From NCBI RefSeq assembly GCF_910579365.1, contig NZ_CAJTUX010000045.1, positions 1-22,579 on the forward strand: a stretch of DNA of 22,579 nt. The letters are read 5' to 3'. The position numbers and the translations under genes were made by a program. Origin of the DNA: an uncultured Oscillibacter sp. (lineage in GTDB: Bacteria > Bacillota > Clostridia > Oscillospirales > Oscillospiraceae). The notes below the pieces were generated by a model that had not been told where the DNA came from, did no database searches, and worked only from the letters and a program-made list of their open reading frames with translations. Numbering within the stretch: position 1 is the first letter of the stretch; the number at the start of each line of letters is the position of its first letter. This document shows positions 6,677 through 13,754 of this stretch, piece after piece.

Positions 6677-8113
6677 TTACATGCCGCTCTCCTCAATGAC
6701 CTGAGCCTTGATGAGGTTCGTGGACCCGCTCTTTCCCAGAGGCACGCCGGCGGTGATGACCACCGTGTCCCCGGGCTGAACCAGCCCCTCCTTCACCGCT
6801 ACCTCCGCAGAGAGGGAGAAAATCCGGTCCGTGGAGTTGACCTCCCCGGTGAGGAAGGGAATCACGCCCCAGCAGATGGACAGCTGCCGCCGGGTCTTCT
6901 CGTGCATGGTCAGGGCCGCCACCGGACAGGCGGGGCGGAACCGGCAGATCATCCGGGCGGTCCGGCCGGAACTGCTGGCCGCCAGGATGGCCGTGGCGTT
7001 CAGGTCCCGGGCGGTGAGGCAGCAGGTGTGGGTGATGGCGTCGTTGATGTTGTTGGAGGCCGTGACCACCAGCTGCTTCTGGAACCGCTTCCAATAGTCG
7101 ATGGAGCCTTCCGCCTCCGTGACGATCTCCAGCATGGCGGCGAGGGCCTCGATGGGGTACTTGCCTCCGGCGGTCTCGCCGGAGAGCATGACGCAGCTGG
7201 TACCGTCGTACACGGCGTTGGCCACGTCCGAGACTTCCGCCCGGGTGGGACGGGGGTTGCGCATCATGGAATCCAGCATCTGCGTAGCCGTGATGACGGG
7301 CTTGCCCGCCTGGAGGCCCTTGCGGATCATCTGCTTTTGAAGGGAGGGAACCTTGGCGGCGGGAATCTCCACGCCCAGGTCGCCCCGGGCCACCATCACG
7401 CCGTCGGCGGCGGCGAGGATGCTGTCCAGATTGTCGATGCCCTCCTGGTTTTCAATCTTGGCGATGATCTTCACGCCGTCCCCGCCGCAGTCGTGAAGCA
7501 CTTCCCGAACGGCTTCCACGTCGGCGGCCCGGCGGACGAAGGAGGCGGCGATGAAGTCAAAATCGTTCTCCACGCCAAAGCGGATGTCCGCCACGTCCTT
7601 CTCCGTCAGGGCGGGAAGCTGAATGTGGGCCCCGGGGATGTTGATGGACTTGTTGGCGGAGAGGGTTCCGCCGTTTTCCACCTCGCAGAGGATGTTTGGC
7701 CCCTGAATCTCCCGGACCCGCATGGCGACCAGTCCGTCGTCAATCAGAATCTCCTGGCCGGGGACCACCTCCTCGCTTAGCTTGGGGTAGGTCACGGAGA
7801 CCCGGGAGGCGTCGCCGGTCACGTCGTCTACCGTCAGGGTGAAGGCGTCTCCGGCGCTGAGCTCGATGGTCTTGCTTTCAAAGCTCCGGATTCGGATTTC
7901 CGGGCCCTTGGTGTCCAGGATGGTGGCCACGGGACAGCCCATGCGGTCCCGGACGGCCTTCAGCCGGTTCAGCCGCTCCAGGTGCTCCGGATGGCTGCCG
8001 TGGGAAAAGTTGAACCGCGCGCCGTTCATGCCGCCCTTGATGAGGGCGACGATCATATCCTCGCTGTCCACGGCGGGACCGAGGGTACAGATAATTTTGG
8101 TTTTTCTCAGCAT
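6677..8113 (-). CDS. pyk: Pyruvate kinase
   Basis: Cytosolic glycolytic enzyme that transfers phosphate from phosphoenolpyruvate to ADP, giving pyruvate and ATP. The 478-residue protein is complete from MLRKTKIICTLGPA and has the usual A-B-A-C arrangement. ATILDTKGPEIR (63-74) is followed by the B-domain lid (about 72-168), the catalytic IIAKIENQEG with Lys219 and metal ligand Glu221, and the signature VMVARGDLGVEIP with Asp245. It then has TATQMLDSM and a C-terminal allosteric domain. It lacks the extra C-terminal PEP-utiliser-like domain of Bacillus Pyk. The ATG is preceded by AGGAGG at 7 bases spacing. It is transcribed alone from its own leader, with the DUF6440/XRE operon upstream on the same strand. 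Confidence 0.98.
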   Translation of the reverse strand: MLRKTKIICTLGPAVDSEDMIVALIKGGMNGARFNFSHGSHPEHLERLNRLKAVRDRMGCPVATILDTKGPEIRIRSFESKTIELSAGDAFTLTVDDVTGDASRVSVTYPKLSEEVVPGQEILIDDGLVAMRVREIQGPNILCEVENGGTLSANKSINIPGAHIQLPALTEKDVADIRFGVENDFDFIAASFVRRAADVEAVREVLHDCGGDGVKIIAKIENQEGIDNLDSILAAADGVMVARGDLGVEIPAAKVPSLQKQMIRKGLQAGKPVITATQMLDSMMRNPRPTRAEVSDVANAVYDGTSCVMLSGETAGGKYPIEALAAMLEIVTEAEGSIDYWKRFQKQLVVTASNNINDAITHTCCLTARDLNATAILAASSSGRTARMICRFRPACPVAALTMHEKTRRQLSICWGVIPFLTGEVNSTDRIFSLSAEVAVKEGLVQPGDTVVITAGVPLGKSGSTNLIKAQVIEESGM

Positions 8114-8184
8114 ATAAATTCCTCCTGTCGGCTCCCTCCAACGAGGAGCCGGAAACCGTTGATGAACTCTTTCTGCGGCTTCCT

Positions 8185-8190
8185 ATTATA
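8185..8190 (-). promoter_or_regulatory. Likely -10 element of the pyk promoter
   Basis: A perfect TATAAT (read on the - strand) lies 72 bases before the pyk ATG and is preceded directly by TG. The expected -35 position (8208-8213) reads TACCCA, a poor match. The leader contains a small hairpin (GGCTCC/GGAGCC, 8130-8150) just upstream of the ribosome binding site. Confidence 0.5.
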
Positions 8191-8303
8191 CATGAGTCTT
8201 CCCCCTCTGGGTAGGTAAGAATTCCATAAATTTTGCGCAATCGATTTACCGTGTCTCTGTGGAAATGCTTCCGCAAACGTTTGTCATGAGGCCATCCCCG
8301 GCG

Positions 8304-8498
8304 TCAGCCCTCCCAGAAGAGCTCGTCCAGGGTTTTGCCCAGGCGGCGGCAGATGGCGGCGCAGAGCTTGATGGTGGGGTTGTAGTCCCCTTTTTCAATG
8401 GCGTTGATGGTCTGGCGGGAGACGCCCACATCATCCGCCAGCTGCTGCTGGCTCAAGTCCAGGGCAGCCCGGGCGGCTTTCAGGCGGAGATTTTTCAT
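8304..8498 (-). CDS. XRE family helix-turn-helix transcriptional regulator
   Basis: This 64-residue protein is a minimal XRE (Cro/CI-type) DNA-binding domain: LDLSQQQLADDVGVSRQTIN (14-32) is the helix-turn-helix, then AIEKGDYNPTIKLCAAICRR and LGKTLDELF. It belongs to the short YozG-like regulators that usually sit beside a small membrane protein. The ATG at 8498 overlaps the stop codon of the upstream membrane-protein gene by ATGA, so the two are translationally coupled. GGAGG lies 4 bases upstream. It has no effector domain. The partner membrane protein may be either the signal input or the regulated product. Confidence 0.92.
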   Translation of the reverse strand: MKNLRLKAARAALDLSQQQLADDVGVSRQTINAIEKGDYNPTIKLCAAICRRLGKTLDELFWEG

Positions 8499-9019
8499 TC
8501 CGCCTCCTCTTCCCGGTCCCGGAGAAGGTGGTTGACGGTGTACACGATGAGGATGACCAGGGTGACAACGCCGATGATGGGGTTCACCGCCCGGAAGGTC
8601 AGCACGCCGTCCTCCACCAGATCGCCGGAGAGGGCATACAGGACGCCGAAGCCCAGGTTGACGGCGGAGATCAGGACGAACATGGTCATGACGGTCCGGG
8701 GCTTCTCCCGGAGGCTGAGGTAGGCGTCCTTTAAAATGCAGGTGACGGCGAAGACGCACAGGCTGACGGCCAGGCAGATGGTGACTCCCGTCAAAACGTC
8801 GCACCAGCGCCCCAGCACGATGTCCGAGACGCCATAGGCGTAAACGGCGGTGATCAGGGTGAGGAAGCCGTATTGAAACGCCTTGCCCCGGGCTCGCTCC
8901 TGGCGCTCGTCAAAGTGCATGTCCAGGACTTTTTTCTTAAACAGCAGCGCCACGACAAGCAGGCCTGCAAGAATGCCTGCGGGGATGCCCAGCGCCAGAC
9001 CGGCATGATAGTGATCCAT
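8495..9019 (-). CDS. Five-helix membrane protein of unknown function in an XRE operon
   Basis: A 174-residue integral membrane protein with predicted helices at about 6-27, 48-64, 75-95, 108-130 and 146-165. A conserved-looking charged loop MHFDERQERARGKAFQYG (34-51) follows helix 1, and a charged tail ends in DREEEAE. The ATG at 9019 is preceded by GGAAGGAG, so the in-frame codons up to 9049 are not used. It sits between a DUF6440 gene (44 bases upstream) and the XRE gene (4-base overlap downstream). The family looks like the small membrane proteins commonly paired with YozG-type regulators in Clostridia. No enzymatic motif is visible and its function is not known. Confidence 0.82.
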   Translation of the reverse strand: MDHYHAGLALGIPAGILAGLLVVALLFKKKVLDMHFDERQERARGKAFQYGFLTLITAVYAYGVSDIVLGRWCDVLTGVTICLAVSLCVFAVTCILKDAYLSLREKPRTVMTMFVLISAVNLGFGVLYALSGDLVEDGVLTFRAVNPIIGVVTLVILIVYTVNHLLRDREEEAE

Positions 9020-9063
9020 AAAAACGCTCCTTCCTGTTTTGACCGGCATTGCCGGACACGGGT

Positions 9064-9225
9064 TTACTCGGTCACCACCGGCTTTCCCTCTTTGTCCAGC
9101 AGCGGGGTCAGGCCGGCCGCCGGTCCGTTCCGGTGAAACACATAATTTACGCCGGTTTCCCGGTCAATCCAGATTTCCGTGGCCTCAACGGTTCCCTGCG
9201 TGTAGACCTTTTCAAAGCGTTTCAT
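9064..9225 (-). CDS. DUF6440 family small protein
   Basis: This 53-residue protein has the layout of DUF6440: an N-terminal RFEKVYTQG, then EIWIDRETGVNYVFHRNG and GLTPLLDKEGKPVV. It looks soluble. An ideal ribosome binding site (TAAGGAGG) lies 7 bases before the ATG. It is the first gene of the operon, directly behind a near-consensus promoter and an inverted repeat. DUF6440 proteins often occur beside small XRE regulators and membrane proteins in Firmicutes; no function is established. Confidence 0.85.
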   Translation of the reverse strand: MKRFEKVYTQGTVEATEIWIDRETGVNYVFHRNGPAAGLTPLLDKEGKPVVTE

Positions 9226-9252
9226 AAGCATACCTCCTTAGATTACAGGGTC

Positions 9253-9281
9253 ATCATACTACTTACTCGACTAATTGTCAA
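9253..9281 (-). promoter_or_regulatory. Sigma-A promoter of the DUF6440-membrane protein-XRE operon
   Basis: On the - strand TTGACA (9276-9281), a 17-base spacer and TATGAT (9253-9258) form a near-perfect vegetative promoter. It lies 27 bases before the DUF6440 start codon. This is the best promoter in the window together with the one at the right edge. Confidence 0.9.
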
Positions 9282-9283
9282 GT
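9265..9283. promoter_or_regulatory. Candidate operator overlapping the -35 of the DUF6440/XRE operon
   Basis: An inverted repeat ACTCGAC (9265-9271)/GTCAAGT (9277-9283) with a 5-base spacer and one mismatch covers the -35 box and part of the spacer. This is where an XRE repressor would block RNA polymerase. Binding by the XRE protein of the same operon is inference. Confidence 0.6.
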
Positions 9284-9354
9284 ATATTTTACTAAATGAC
9301 GCATAAAAATTTCGGCACGAAAGCCGCTGCCATAGAACCTCGCTAAAATGACCA

Positions 9355-9420
9355 GTGGGGTCTGACTCCCGGATCAGGCCGCTCCGGGGGGAATGGCCTG
9401 CCCAGGGGGCCAGGCCCCAC
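9355..9420. repeat. Two-tier hairpin element (REP- or MITE-like candidate)
   Basis: Outer arms of 16 bases (9355-9370 and 9405-9420, starting GTGGGGTCTG and ending CAGGCCCCAC) pair with two G-U wobbles and one mismatch. A second perfect inner stem CAGGCC (9375-9380)/GGCCTG (9395-9400) encloses CCGGGGGG-like loop sequence. It lies between the tepA 3' end and the DUF6440 promoter. It could terminate tepA transcripts, but has no T-tract on that strand. It is compact enough for a dispersed palindromic repeat. Only one copy is in the window. Confidence 0.55.
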
Positions 9421-9468
9421 ACAAGTCTTTTTTCATTTCATAACACCGGGAGGACCGGCCCCGTGCCG

Positions 9469-10197
9469 TCAGGTGGTTTTCCGCTTTCGCGTCTTCTTTC
9501 CCCCGTCGATCTCGCCGTAAAGCCACTGGAGCCCTTCGGAGAGGCCACCCACCTGGTCGATGAGGCCCAGCTTCACTGCTTCCTCGCCGTAGATCACGCT
9601 GCCGACGTCGGCAGCCATATCGTCCTTTTTCAGCATCAGGTCCTGAAAGTCCCCGGCGGCGATGTGGCTGTGCCCGGCGACAAAGGCGACGATCCGGTCC
9701 TGGAGGCGCTGGAAATAGCTGTAGGTCTGGGGGGCGGCGATGACGGTGCCGCTCATGCGGACGGGGTGGATGGTCATGGCGGCGGAGGGCACGGCGAAGC
9801 TCCGCCGGGCGGCTACCGCCAGGGGCACGCCGATGGAGTGGCTGCCTCCCAGGACGATGGAGACGGTGGGCTTGGTCATCCCGGCGATGAGCTCCGCGAT
9901 GGCGAGGCCCGCCTCCACGTCCCCGCCCACGGTGTTGAGCAGGAAGAGGACCCCCGCCACCTCGCCGGATTCCTCCAGCTTGGCCAGGAGGGGAAGGACG
10001 TGCTCGTACTTGGTGGTTTTCGTGCCGGAGGAGGCGGTCATGTGGCCCTCGATCTGGCCGATGATGGTGAGGCAGTAGATGTTGCCGTGGGGCGTGGCCG
10101 TCATGGCGGAGCCGAAGTCCAAAATGGACTGGGCGGCTTCGCTTTGTGTATCGGTTTCCGGTTCGGCGGGCTTGGTGGGTTTCGTGGATTTGGTCAT
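9469..10197 (-). CDS. tepA: TepA/ClpP-like serine protease (translocation-enhancing protein family)
   Basis: A 242-residue ClpP-fold protein. After a threonine/proline-rich N-terminus (1-20) come an IYCLTIIGQIEGH strand (40-52) and GVLFLLNTVGGDVEAGLAIA (82-101). The nucleophile region GGSHSIG has Ser121, and AAMTIHPVRMSG has His144. The domain continues to the GLIDQVGGLSEG stretch near the C-terminus, followed by a lysine/arginine tail. This arrangement matches Bacillus TepA (YmfB), described as aiding protein secretion or degrading processed signal peptides, more closely than ClpP itself. No signal peptide is evident, so it is probably cytoplasmic. A GGGAGG site lies 10 bases upstream of the ATG. 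It stands alone, divergent from a small membrane peptide gene. Confidence 0.88.
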   Translation of the reverse strand: MTKSTKPTKPAEPETDTQSEAAQSILDFGSAMTATPHGNIYCLTIIGQIEGHMTASSGTKTTKYEHVLPLLAKLEESGEVAGVLFLLNTVGGDVEAGLAIAELIAGMTKPTVSIVLGGSHSIGVPLAVAARRSFAVPSAAMTIHPVRMSGTVIAAPQTYSYFQRLQDRIVAFVAGHSHIAAGDFQDLMLKKDDMAADVGSVIYGEEAVKLGLIDQVGGLSEGLQWLYGEIDGGKKTRKRKTT

Positions 10198-10294
10198 GGT
10201 GAAGATACCTCCCTTTTGTGAGGGTAGCTTTTGCGGTTTTTCAGAAATTACCCGCGGAGCGGAACATCTCTGGAAATTTTCCGCCTTGGGGCCG

Positions 10295-10318
10295 GTATCT
10301 TACAACATTGTAAGATAC
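10295..10318. promoter_or_regulatory. 24-bp palindrome, candidate operator between tepA and a divergent small gene
   Basis: Perfect 11-base arms GTATCTTACAA (10295-10305) and TTGTAAGATAC (10308-10318) flank a 2-base centre. A related half-site, CTGTAAGGTAAAG, follows at 10328-10340, between the palindrome and the -10 at 10367. There is no T-tract, so this is more likely a protein-binding site than a terminator. Confidence 0.6.
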
Positions 10319-10363
10319 GGCGGCAAACTGTAAGGTAAAGCTATGGCGGCCCCGGCGGCGGTT

Positions 10364-10372
10364 TGGTATACT
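10364..10372 (+). promoter_or_regulatory. Extended -10 promoter of the 61-aa membrane peptide gene
   Basis: TGGTATACT (10364-10372) is a good extended -10 element. The -35 position is GC-rich and unmatched. It lies 46 bases before the start codon and 46 bases after the palindrome at 10295-10318. Confidence 0.55.
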
Positions 10373-10417
10373 GACAGCAGTTCCAAGAGAACGAAAACAG
10401 AAACGGAGGAAATGACG

Positions 10418-10603
10418 ATGAAGGCTATGAAATATGTGGGGACGATGGTTCTGGCGCTGGCGGCGATTATGGCGGTGCAGATGGGTCTGACGGGTCTGAC
10501 CGGCTTTCATACCGCCGAGCTCCTGGGGAAAACCGCCATGACGGCCCTGTTTTTGTATTCCATTATCCGGCTGGTCCAAGCGGCGCGGCGCGCGAAGGCC
10601 TGA
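10418..10603 (+). CDS. Small membrane protein, 61 residues, unrecognised
   Basis: The peptide runs from MKAMKYVGTMVLALAAIMAV to IIRLVQAARRAKA. It has two hydrophobic helices (about 6-24 and 38-55) joined by a short GLTGFHTAELLGKT loop, and a basic C-terminus on the presumed cytoplasmic side. GGAGG (10405-10409) is 8 bases from the ATG at 10418; the alternative ATG at 10412 is too close to it. A promoter and a good terminator bracket the gene, so it is an independent transcription unit. No family recognised. Confidence 0.72.
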   Translation: MKAMKYVGTMVLALAAIMAVQMGLTGLTGFHTAELLGKTAMTALFLYSIIRLVQAARRAKA

Positions 10604-10627
10604 GACAGCGGGGAAAATTTGACGGAG

Positions 10628-10662
10628 AACGGCGGACCTGTGCCTGTCCGCCGTTTTCTTTT
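10628..10662 (+). terminator. Rho-independent terminator of the small membrane protein gene
   Basis: A perfect 10-bp stem AACGGCGGAC (10628-10637)/GTCCGCCGTT (10646-10655) with an 8-base loop is followed by TTCTTTTG. Confidence 0.88.
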
Positions 10663-10674
10663 GCCTCTCCGGGG

Positions 10675-10703
10675 TTTCCTTTTCCGCCGCGCCGTGCTAT
10701 ACT
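10675..10703 (+). promoter_or_regulatory. Promoter of the proBAC operon
   Basis: An extended -10 TGCTATACT (10695-10703) is preceded at 17 bases by a weak -35 TTTCCT (10675-10680). The initiation site would be about 25 bases before the proB GTG, leaving no room for a T-box or attenuator. Confidence 0.6.
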
Positions 10704-10737
10704 GAGGAAAATCAAGCCCGTGGGGCGGGAGGAAATC

Positions 10738-11550
10738 GTGAAGAAACAACGTATCGTGGTCAAGGTGGGCACCTCCACCCTGACCCACAGCTCCGGCAGT
10801 CTGAACCTGCGGAGCATGGAGCGGCTGGTCCGGGTGCTGGCGGACCTCAGCGGCGGCGGGCGCGAGGTCATTCTGGTGACCTCCGGGGCCATCGCCGTGG
10901 GCACGGCCCGGATGGGCCTGGACGAGCGGCCCCGGGCCCTGCGGATGAAGCAGGCCGCCGCCGCCGTGGGCCAGTGCCGGATGATGCACATTTACGACAA
11001 GCTCTTTTCCGAGTATAACTGCACCGTGGCCCAGATACTCCTCACCGGGGAGGACGTGGAGGACCCCGTGCGGGCGGAGCATTTGAAAAACACGTTTACC
11101 AGCCTCCTGGAGCTGGGGATTCTCCCGGTGGTGAACGAGAACGACTCCGTCTCCTCCGCCGAGATCGAGACGGGGCGCCACAAGGTCCTGGGGGATAACG
11201 ACACCCTCTCCGCCATTGTGGCGGAGCTCTGCGGGGCGGACCTTCTGGTGCTGCTCAGCGACATTGACGGGCTCTATGACGCGGACCCCAAGAAGAACCC
11301 CGGCGCGAAACTCCTTCACCGGGTGGAGGAGCTGACGCCGGAGATTCTGGAAATGGCCGGGGGCGCGGGAACCTGGCGGGGCACCGGCGGCATGGCGACG
11401 AAGCTCTCCGCCGCGAAAATCGCCATGGCTGCGGGCTGCGACATGGTCATCACCAACGGTCAGCGGCCCGAGGATTTGTACGGCGTCGCGGAAGGGCGCG
11501 ACGTCGGGACCCGGTTTCTCGCCGGGAGAGAGGAAGGAGGCGCGCGATGA
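10738..11550 (+). CDS. proB: Glutamate 5-kinase, short form without PUA domain
   Basis: Phosphorylates glutamate to gamma-glutamyl phosphate, the first step of proline synthesis. The 270-residue protein is an amino-acid-kinase domain only: IVVKVGTSTLT (6-16), LVTSGAIAVG (47-55), VVNENDSVSS (131-140), the LGDNDTLSAIVA stretch (151-162) and GTGGMATKLSAAKIAM (215-230). The C-terminal PUA domain of the roughly 370-residue form is absent, which is common in Clostridia. The GTG at 10738 is chosen because GGGAGG lies 5 bases upstream; the earlier in-frame GTG at 10720 has no such site. It overlaps proA by 4 bases (ATGA). Confidence 0.97.
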   Translation: MKKQRIVVKVGTSTLTHSSGSLNLRSMERLVRVLADLSGGGREVILVTSGAIAVGTARMGLDERPRALRMKQAAAAVGQCRMMHIYDKLFSEYNCTVAQILLTGEDVEDPVRAEHLKNTFTSLLELGILPVVNENDSVSSAEIETGRHKVLGDNDTLSAIVAELCGADLLVLLSDIDGLYDADPKKNPGAKLLHRVEELTPEILEMAGGAGTWRGTGGMATKLSAAKIAMAAGCDMVITNGQRPEDLYGVAEGRDVGTRFLAGREEGGAR

Positions 11551-12794
11551 CAGCGCTACAGGAACAAGGACGCCTGGCGAAGGCCGCGGCCTATGTGCTG
11601 GCCACTGCCGGGACGGCCCGGAAGAACGCCGCCCTGGAGGCCATGGCGGAAGTATTGTCGGCGCGGAGGGACGAGTGGCTCTCCGCCAACGCGGAGGACG
11701 TGGAGGCGGCCAGGGCCGCCGGGATGCGCCCGGCCATGCTGGACCGGCTGACGCTGACGGAGGAGCGGGTCTTTGGCATTGTGGAGGCCATCCGGCAGGT
11801 GATCGCCCTGCCGGACCCCATCGGAAAAGTGGACAAAATGGAGACCCGGCCCAACGGACTCATCATCGGGCGGCGGCGGGTGCCCCTGGGGGTCGCCGCC
11901 ATCATCTTCGAGGCCCGGCCTAACGTCACCGTGGACGCGGCGGCCCTGTGCCTCAAGTCCGGCAACGTCTGCATTCTCCGGGGCGGAAAGGAGGCCATCC
12001 GCTCCAACCGGAAGGCGGCGGAGCTGATGCGGGAGGCTTTGGAGAGCGCCGGGCTGCCGGCGGACTGCGTCTCCCTGGTCCAGGACACCAGCCGCGAGAC
12101 GGCGGGGGAGCTGATGCACCTGGACGGGTATGTGGACGTGCTGATCCCCCGGGGCGGCGCGGGACTCATCCGGGCTGTGGCGCGGGAGGCCAGCGTTCCC
12201 GTCATCCGCACGGGGGAGGGGGTCTGCCACATTTACGTGGACAAGGAGGCGGACCTGGACATGGGGGCGGAGATTTTGTACAACGCCAAATGCTCCCGCC
12301 CCTCGGTGTGCAACGCGGTGGAGTGCCTGCTGGTACAGGAGGACGTGGCGGAGGCGTTTTTGCAAAAGGCCGTGCCCCTGCTGGACCGGCACCGGGTGGA
12401 GCTGCGGTGCGACGCGAAGACCCTGGCGATTCTGGGGGACCGGGCGTCGGCGGCGGTGGAGAGCGACTGGGACGCGGAGTACGAGGACTACATCCTCGCC
12501 GTCCGCGCGGTGCGGGACCTGGAGGAGGCCGTGGACTTCATCAACGCCCACGGCACCGGGCACTCGGAGGCCATCATCACCACCAACTATTTCAAGGCCC
12601 AGCGCTTCCTGGACGCCGTGGACGCGGCGGCGGTGTACGTCAACGCCTCCACCCGCTTCACCGACGGCGGGGAGTTCGGCCTGGGGGCGGAGATCGGCAT
12701 TTCCACCCAGAAGATGCACGCCCGGGGCCCCATGGGGCTGGAGGAATTGACCAGCTGCAAGTACGTGATCTACGGCGAAGGACAGGTCCGCTGA
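11547..12794 (+). CDS. proA: Gamma-glutamyl phosphate reductase
   Basis: NADPH-dependent reduction of gamma-glutamyl phosphate to glutamate-5-semialdehyde, the second step of proline synthesis. The 415-residue protein is an aldehyde-dehydrogenase-fold enzyme with RVPLGVAAIIFEARPNVTVD (111-130), the LKSGNVCILRGGKEA stretch (136-150), SRPSVCNAVEC with catalytic Cys255, and GLGAEIGISTQKMHARGPMG near the C-terminus. Length and motifs are complete. The ATGA overlap with proB and an AGGAGG inside the proB end show translational coupling, consistent with channelling of the unstable phosphate intermediate. Confidence 0.98.
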   Translation: MTALQEQGRLAKAAAYVLATAGTARKNAALEAMAEVLSARRDEWLSANAEDVEAARAAGMRPAMLDRLTLTEERVFGIVEAIRQVIALPDPIGKVDKMETRPNGLIIGRRRVPLGVAAIIFEARPNVTVDAAALCLKSGNVCILRGGKEAIRSNRKAAELMREALESAGLPADCVSLVQDTSRETAGELMHLDGYVDVLIPRGGAGLIRAVAREASVPVIRTGEGVCHIYVDKEADLDMGAEILYNAKCSRPSVCNAVECLLVQEDVAEAFLQKAVPLLDRHRVELRCDAKTLAILGDRASAAVESDWDAEYEDYILAVRAVRDLEEAVDFINAHGTGHSEAIITTNYFKAQRFLDAVDAAAVYVNASTRFTDGGEFGLGAEIGISTQKMHARGPMGLEELTSCKYVIYGEGQVR

Positions 12795-12816
12795 GGACCG
12801 GAAAGGATGTGCGGAC

Positions 12817-13641
12817 ATGACGAACGACCGGGTTTTCAGCGGAGCGAAACTGGGCTTTATCGGCGTGGGGAACATGGGAAGCGCCTTGGTCCGGGCCGCC
12901 CGGAAAAACACGCCCTCCACCGCCATCTGCGTGGCCAACCGCTCCCCGGAGAAGGCGAAGGCCCTGGCCAATGAGATTTTCTGCCGGGTGAAGAGCAACG
13001 CCGAGGTGGCCGCCTGGGCGGATTACGTGTTCCTGGGGGTGAAGCCCCAGATGATGGGGGCGCTTCTGGAAGAGCTGGCCCCGGTTTGGAGGGAGCGGGA
13101 GAGCCGCTTTGTCCTGGTCTCCATGGCGGCGGGGCTGTCCGCCGCGGATATTCAGGCCATGGCGGGGGGAAACTATCCCGTCCTGCGCATCATGCCCAAC
13201 ACCCCCTGCTCCGTGGGGGAGGGAATGGTGCTCTATACCCCCGGCCCCGGCGTCACCGAGGAGGAGGAACGGATTTTTCGGGAGGCCATGGCCGGGGCGG
13301 GCCGCTTCTCCAGGATTCCGGAGGGGCTGATGGACGCGGGCAGCGCTGTGGCGGGCTGCGGACCGGCCTTTGTGGACCTCTTTGTGGAGGCCCTGGCGGA
13401 CGGCGGCGTGGCCTGCGGCCTGCCCAGGGCCCAGGCGCTGGAGTTCGCCGCCCAGATGGTGCTGGGCTCCGCCCGGCTGCTGCTGGAGAGCGGACGGCAC
13501 CCCGGCGCGCTGAAAGACGCCGTCTGCTCCCCTGGGGGGACCACCATCCAGGGCGTGCGGAAGCTGGAGGAGGCGGGTTTCCGGGGAGCGGTGATGAACG
13601 CGGTGATCGCCGCCTTTGAGAAGAGCGGAACGCTGAAATGA
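12817..13641 (+). CDS. proC: Pyrroline-5-carboxylate reductase
   Basis: Reduces pyrroline-5-carboxylate, which forms spontaneously from the ProA product, to proline. The 274-residue protein has the N-terminal nucleotide-binding motif LGFIGVGNMGSA (12-23), VFLGVKPQMM, the LRIMPNTPCSVGEGM stretch and the C-terminal signature DAVCSPGGTTIQGVRKLEE. It begins 22 bases after proA with a moderate GGAAAGGA site. With proB and proA it makes a complete glutamate-to-proline operon. Confidence 0.98.
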   Translation: MTNDRVFSGAKLGFIGVGNMGSALVRAARKNTPSTAICVANRSPEKAKALANEIFCRVKSNAEVAAWADYVFLGVKPQMMGALLEELAPVWRERESRFVLVSMAAGLSAADIQAMAGGNYPVLRIMPNTPCSVGEGMVLYTPGPGVTEEEERIFREAMAGAGRFSRIPEGLMDAGSAVAGCGPAFVDLFVEALADGGVACGLPRAQALEFAAQMVLGSARLLLESGRHPGALKDAVCSPGGTTIQGVRKLEEAGFRGAVMNAVIAAFEKSGTLK

Positions 13642-13645
13642 GCAC

Positions 13646-13684
13646 GGTCCCGGAGAGGAACTTCCCTCCGGGACCAAATTGTTT
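13646..13684 (+). terminator. Hairpin terminator after proC
   Basis: A perfect 10-bp stem GGTCCCGGAG (13646-13655)/CTCCGGGACC (13666-13675) is followed by AAATTGTTTT. The T-tract is broken but the stem is strong; it separates the proline operon from the sigma-factor genes. Confidence 0.7.
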
Positions 13685-13694
13685 TCCCGGGGCG

Positions 13695-13719
13695 AAACCG
13701 GGCCGGGGATTTTTTCGTC
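13695..13719 (+). promoter_or_regulatory. Candidate ECF-type promoter upstream of the sigma-factor gene
   Basis: AAAC (13695-13698), 17 bases and CGTC (13716-13719) match the AAAC/CGTC core of ECF sigma promoters such as those of Bacillus SigW, SigM and SigX. It includes a T6 run in the spacer. It lies between the proC terminator and the ribosome binding site of the sigma gene, the place expected for autoregulation. Chance matches are possible in GC-rich DNA. Confidence 0.5.
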
Positions 13720-13754
13720 TTATGAGGCAGAGAAGCATGAGAGGAGGCGTGGCC

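Noticed and set aside
11556..12998. A 480-codon - strand open frame across proA and the start of proC
   Set aside because: It is antisense to two fully recognisable enzymes, lacks a ribosome binding site and has a composition typical of GC-rich antisense shadows.
13679..13694. A TTTTCCCGGGG stretch resembling the Noc binding site ATTTCCCGGGAAAT
   Set aside because: Only the left half fits; the right half is GGCGAAA, so the palindrome is broken.
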